Part shown: in pieces, positions 60,602-64,000 of the stretch
Layout: each line of letters starts with the position of its first letter
Position numbering within the stretch: the first letter of the stretch is position 1
Assembly: GCA_964352855.1 (NCBI GenBank)
Contig: CAYGTR010000010.1
Location: 1-64,000, forward strand
Length of the DNA stretch: 64,000 bases
Source of the DNA: Litorimonas sp964352855
Lineage (GTDB): Bacteria; Pseudomonadota; Alphaproteobacteria; Caulobacterales; Maricaulaceae
Direction of reading: 5' to 3'
Notes under the pieces: generated by a model
Seen by the model: the letters and a program-made list of their open reading frames with translations, nothing else
The model's database searches: none
What the model was told of the DNA's origin: nothing
Translations under genes and position numbers: made by a program

Positions 60602-61253
60602 TCTGTCGACGGAATTTCAATCTCATTTATCGGGTGAGGTCACAACACTTTGCATGGTTTGGAAATTGGAATTGCTTGATGGTCGGGTGCTTGGGTTTTC
60701 TGAACATGACCGCGATTTGATTATTGAGGATGTTGTTTATTCTGCGCAGTCCAGTCTGACTGAGAGTGAGAGCGAAAACCGTTTGGGCTTTGCCGCCGAT
60801 AATGGATCGGTGCAGGGCGTCTTAAACGCTGTCAATATTAGCGATGCGGAAATTGCTGACGGCGTTTTGACAGGCGCCTGTCTGTCCCGTTATCGCGTGA
60901 ATTGGGTAGAACCGTCTCAATGTGCTTTGTTGTCTGTAGGTGAGTTGGGACAGGTTACCACAAAAGGTGATTACTTTGATGTCGAATGGTTGGGGTTGTC
61001 TACGAAATTGGATCGCTCAACAGGTCGCGTCTTTTCCAAGAAATGCGATGCCAGCCTCGGTGATCCACGTTGCGGTGTGTCGCTTGATGCTTTTGCGGAA
61101 GAGAGCTTTTGTCCGAAAACTTTTTCGGCTTGTCGCGACCAATTTAATAATACCGCTAACTTTCGGGGGGTTCCTTATCTTATCGGCGATGACAGTCTTT
61201 ATGCCGGCCCGATTGACGGTGAGCGCAAAGATGGCGGCTCGCGTTATAAATGA
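60594..61253 (+). CDS. GTA baseplate/hub protein (RcGTA g13-like, DUF2163)
   Basis: A 219-residue DUF2163 protein: LCMVWKLELLDGRVLGFSEHDRDL (two blocks), then SRYRVNWVEPSQCALLSVGELGQV and CDASLGDPRCGV with the family's cysteine pattern. It ends in SFCPKTFSACRDQFNNTANFRG (cysteines again), which resembles iron-binding hub proteins of GTAs. The ATG at 60594 overlaps g12 by eight bases. Confidence 0.92.
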   Translation: MRNLSTEFQSHLSGEVTTLCMVWKLELLDGRVLGFSEHDRDLIIEDVVYSAQSSLTESESENRLGFAADNGSVQGVLNAVNISDAEIADGVLTGACLSRYRVNWVEPSQCALLSVGELGQVTTKGDYFDVEWLGLSTKLDRSTGRVFSKKCDASLGDPRCGVSLDAFAEESFCPKTFSACRDQFNNTANFRGVPYLIGDDSLYAGPIDGERKDGGSRYK

Positions 61254-61681
61254 CCGATATAAGCGCCAGGATTCTCGCAGAGACCAAGCTTTGGCTAGAC
61301 ACGCCTTATCAGCACCAAGCCAGTGAACGTGGCGCAGGGTGTGATTGTTTAGGGCTTATTCGGGGCATTTATCGGCACCTATATGGCTATGAACCGACAG
61401 ATTTACCGCCTTACACTCCTGATTGGGCCGAGATAAGAGGTGAAGAGACGCTTTATGAGGCGGCCAAGACGTGGCTTTGCGAGATTCCAAAATCAAAAAC
61501 GGAGATAGGCGATCTCGTGCTGTTTCGAATGACACCGACAGCGCCGTGTAAGCATATCGCTATTTTGACAGCCCCTGACATTATCACTCACGCTTATTGG
61601 GGCCGCGCCGTCGTGGAGAGCTATCTTGTTCCTTATTGGCGCCGCCGTTGGGTCAGTAGTTTTTCTTTTCCAAATCTATAA
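61250..61681 (+). CDS. GTA NlpC/P60 peptidase (RcGTA g14-like)
   Basis: A 143-residue cell-wall peptidase. The catalytic Cys lies in RGAGCDCLGLIRG and the His in APCKHIAILT, with TPYQHQASERG before them. In GTAs it sits at the tail tip and probably helps cross the cell wall. It overlaps g13 by four bases. Confidence 0.93.
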   Translation: MTDISARILAETKLWLDTPYQHQASERGAGCDCLGLIRGIYRHLYGYEPTDLPPYTPDWAEIRGEETLYEAAKTWLCEIPKSKTEIGDLVLFRMTPTAPCKHIAILTAPDIITHAYWGRAVVESYLVPYWRRRWVSSFSFPNL

Positions 61682-61699
61682 CAAAATCAAGGTCTTAAT

Positions 61700-64000
61700 A
61701 TGAGCACACTTGCCGTTACAGCGATTAATATCGCGGGACAGGTCGCCACAGATGTCGCCACAGCCGCTGCGCTCAGCACAGCCAATACGTTGATATCCAA
61801 TGCGTTTGATAACCGTGTCTTTGAAGGGCCACGATTAGAGGGATTTCAACTTCAGACCTCTCGCGACGGTGCCCCCATGTCGCGTATCTATGGGCGTATG
61901 CGTCTGGCGGGACAGGTGATTTGGGCCTCTCGCCTACGCGAAACGCGATCTGAAGAAGATGTGCAGAGCGGTAAAGGCGGCGGGCCAACGCGCGTAAATT
62001 ATAGCTATTCCATGAGTTTCGCTATTGGCCTGTGCGAAGGTGAAATCCTTGGCGTGGATAGGCTCTGGGCCAATGGGCAGGCTTTGCCAACGGCTGGGCT
62101 CAATATGCGGGTTTATAAGGGAACAGCAGATCAGCACGCTGACCCGATTATCAGTGCTATTGAGGGCGCAGATGTGCCGGCCTTTCGCGATACGGCTTAT
62201 ATTGTGTTTGAGGACTTCCCTCTAGATGGGTTTGGGGGACGTCTGCCGCAAATAAATGCAGAAGTTATACGGATCCCGCCTTCTAATGGTGACGATGGGC
62301 CAAAGCTTGAAACACTTATAAAATCCGTCAATCTGCTGCCCGCTTCCGGTGAATTTGCTTATGCCACAGAGGTCGTTGAGGAAACGCCTGAGCCGGGTAT
62401 GTCGCGGCCTATCAATATGAATAATATATCGGGACAAGCCGATATTCTGAAATCATTGGATCAGCTCGAAGACCAACTCCCCAATTGTCGGCACGTGTCT
62501 ATCATCACGGCGTGGTTTGGCACGGACCTTCGTTGCGATCATTGCGAGATTGTGCCGGGCGTTGAGCGGCGCGAACGGACTTTACCAGAGACGCAATGGC
62601 AGGTCGGTAGTGATACACGTGGGCAGGCTTATCTGATTTCAGCCGATAGTGAAGGTCGTCCAAATTATGGCGGCACACCGTCTGATGCCTCAATCATTCA
62701 AGCGATTAAAGAGCTTAAGCGTCGCGGGTTTAAGGTGACGCTTTACCCGTTTATTTTGATGGACATACCCAATGGGAATGCTTTACCCGATCCTTATGGC
62801 GGGAACACGCAAGCGGCCTTTCCGTGGCGCGGACGCATTGCTGGTGAAGAGGGTGGCGTGGCACCTTCACAGATCGCGACCTTCTTTAATCGACCCAAAG
62901 GCTTTCGAAATTACATCCTTCATTATGCACAATTAGCAAAGGCTGCAGGCGGCGTTGAAGGCTTTGTCATGGGATCTGAAATGCGGGGTTTGACAACGTT
63001 GCGCGGCCCGCGGGTAAACGGGCAATCGACATATCCAACTGTCTCTTACTTGGTCGATTTAGCCGCTGATATTCGGAGCGTTTTAGGCCCGGATACAAGC
63101 CTCACCTACGCGGCGGATTGGAGTGAATATTTTGGCCATCACCCGCAGGACGGCAGTGGCGATGTGAGCTTTCATTTAGATCCGCTTTGGGCGTCAGAGC
63201 ATATATCTGCGATTGGTATTGATGCTTATTTTCCGCTGTCAGATTGGCGGGAAGGCGACCATTTAGACGCCAATGATTTTGATGATATTTATGATCTTAA
63301 TTATCTCCGATCCCAAATCGAAGGCGGGGAAGGCTATGATTATTTCTATAGCTCGGAGGCCGATCGCGACGCACAGATTCGGACAGCCATCACAGACGGA
63401 GAGGCACAAAAACCTTGGGTGTTTCGCTATAAGGATTTACGGCATTTTTGGTCTGAGCGTCATTATAATCGTGTGGGGGGTGTAGAGGTAGAAACACCGA
63501 CAGAGTGGATGCCTGAATCCAAACCTATACAGCTTTTAGAGATAGGATGCCCTGCTGTAAAATTTGGCGCGAACCAGCCCAATGTTTTTTTTGACGCCAA
63601 AAGTTCGGAAAGTAAATTACCATATTATTCAGATGGGTACCGCGATGATTTCATGCAAAGATGTTATCTTGAAGCCTTGATATCTTATTGGGACAATGAC
63701 GCCAATAATCCTGCATCGACGCTTTACTCAGGACGTATGATAGATACAGATCATGTCAGTGTTTGGGCGTGGGACGCACGCCCTTTCCCCGATTTTCCGG
63801 CGCGTGACAGCGTCTGGTCGGATGGAGAGAACTGGCAAAGAGGGCACTGGATTTCCGGGCGTCTCGGTCTTGTGCCACTCGCTGATATAGTCCGTGATAT
63901 CGCCGCGCAATCCGGTTTGACCAATATAGACACAACGCAATTAAACGGGCTTGTCCAAGGCTATCATATTGAACGGCCCATGAGTGCGCGTGCTGCGATC
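61700..64000 (+). CDS. GTA tail hub with TIM-barrel-like domain (RcGTA g15-like), partial
   Basis: The gene starts at ATG 61700, 18 bases after g14, and runs to the window end with 767 codons visible. The N-terminus is hydrophobic (ATDVATAAALSTANTLIS). A hub-type part follows (SRIYGRMRLAGQVIWASRLRE, two blocks, then FAIGLCEGEILGVDRLWANG). The TIM-barrel-like domain begins about residue 290: EGFVMGSEMRGLTTLRGP, TYAADWSEYFGHHPQDG and GIDAYFPLSDWREGDHLDAND. RcGTA g15 is about 1,300 residues as I recall, so roughly 40 percent is missing at the right edge. It is the host-recognition and DNA-delivery hub. Confidence 0.93.
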   Translation, partial: MSTLAVTAINIAGQVATDVATAAALSTANTLISNAFDNRVFEGPRLEGFQLQTSRDGAPMSRIYGRMRLAGQVIWASRLRETRSEEDVQSGKGGGPTRVNYSYSMSFAIGLCEGEILGVDRLWANGQALPTAGLNMRVYKGTADQHADPIISAIEGADVPAFRDTAYIVFEDFPLDGFGGRLPQINAEVIRIPPSNGDDGPKLETLIKSVNLLPASGEFAYATEVVEETPEPGMSRPINMNNISGQADILKSLDQLEDQLPNCRHVSIITAWFGTDLRCDHCEIVPGVERRERTLPETQWQVGSDTRGQAYLISADSEGRPNYGGTPSDASIIQAIKELKRRGFKVTLYPFILMDIPNGNALPDPYGGNTQAAFPWRGRIAGEEGGVAPSQIATFFNRPKGFRNYILHYAQLAKAAGGVEGFVMGSEMRGLTTLRGPRVNGQSTYPTVSYLVDLAADIRSVLGPDTSLTYAADWSEYFGHHPQDGSGDVSFHLDPLWASEHISAIGIDAYFPLSDWREGDHLDANDFDDIYDLNYLRSQIEGGEGYDYFYSSEADRDAQIRTAITDGEAQKPWVFRYKDLRHFWSERHYNRVGGVEVETPTEWMPESKPIQLLEIGCPAVKFGANQPNVFFDAKSSESKLPYYSDGYRDDFMQRCYLEALISYWDNDANNPASTLYSGRMIDTDHVSVWAWDARPFPDFPARDSVWSDGENWQRGHWISGRLGLVPLADIVRDIAAQSGLTNIDTTQLNGLVQGYHIERPMSARAAI

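Noticed and set aside
51908..64000. Reading the right end as an ordinary prophage
   Set aside because: There is no integrase, repressor, replication or lysis module, and gene order matches RcGTA g1-g15, so a GTA is the better call.
1..64000. CRISPR arrays or insertion sequences
   Set aside because: No regularly spaced direct repeats and no transposase-like ORF were found.

Overview
The window looks like chromosome from a marine alphaproteobacterium near the Hyphomonadaceae/Maricaulales/Caulobacterales group. This is judged from gene content, not a database search. The signs are a very large TonB-dependent receptor, a MucR-type regulator, an xseB-ispA-dxs operon, aroC / J-domain / pdxH side by side, consensus-like CtrA sites, and a complete gene transfer agent (GTA) cluster of the Rhodobacter capsulatus (RcGTA) type. 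Codon and base composition look moderate (about half GC by eye), with one clearly AT-richer island at 16.6-17.5 kb. No rRNA, CRISPR array, transposase or intact insertion sequence was seen.

Layout. 0-2.5 kb (minus): FAD-linked oxidase (cut by the window edge), threonylcarbamoyl-AMP synthase, YceI lipoprotein. 2.7-7.1 kb (plus): signal peptidase I, a histidine phosphatase, xseB, ispA and dxs. 7.2-10.2 kb: a LysR regulator divergent from a lipoprotein, then tlyA and a small NTF2-like exported protein. 10.3-13.4 kb: three consecutive exported glycine-zipper proteins, each with its own intrinsic terminator. 13.5-23.6 kb: esterase, hybrid histidine kinase, a membrane-protein ORF without a start codon, aroC, J-domain protein, pdxH and several membrane, MBL-fold and ATP-grasp-like genes. 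23.9-27.1 kb: a 1060-residue TonB-dependent receptor, followed by a 530-bp non-coding, hairpin-rich stretch. 27.7-29.7 kb: sppA and tRNA-Gln(TTG).

30.0-37.7 kb is an expanded TonB energy-transduction locus: two DUF3450 proteins, a TtpC-like large ExbB-family protein, ExbB, two ExbD, TonB and a periplasmic TPR protein. A second TonB follows under its own promoter, which is overlapped by a palindrome closely resembling the alphaproteobacterial Zur box. Then come oligopeptidase B (minus), a DUF2336 protein, and a ten-reading-frame, tightly overlapping run at 41.5-49.9 kb. That run encodes an Mrp-type cation/proton antiporter with three NuoL/M-like subunits and ends with a MucR-like regulator.

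50.1-64.0 kb is the most distinctive region: a GTA locus. It starts with a PAS_5 protein, a DnaA-domain-IV-like HTH protein and a DUF6456 protein (together resembling the GafY/GafZ or GafA activators of GTAs). A small protein in the TerS position, large terminase, an unexpected TPR protein, portal, membrane protein, prohead protease, capsid, connector and tail genes follow, up to the TIM-barrel tail-hub protein cut by the window end. Three TTAA half-sites spaced exactly as in tandem CtrA boxes lie between terminase and portal, and a strong intrinsic terminator follows the capsid gene. Both fit CtrA control and antitermination, and both are open to testing.
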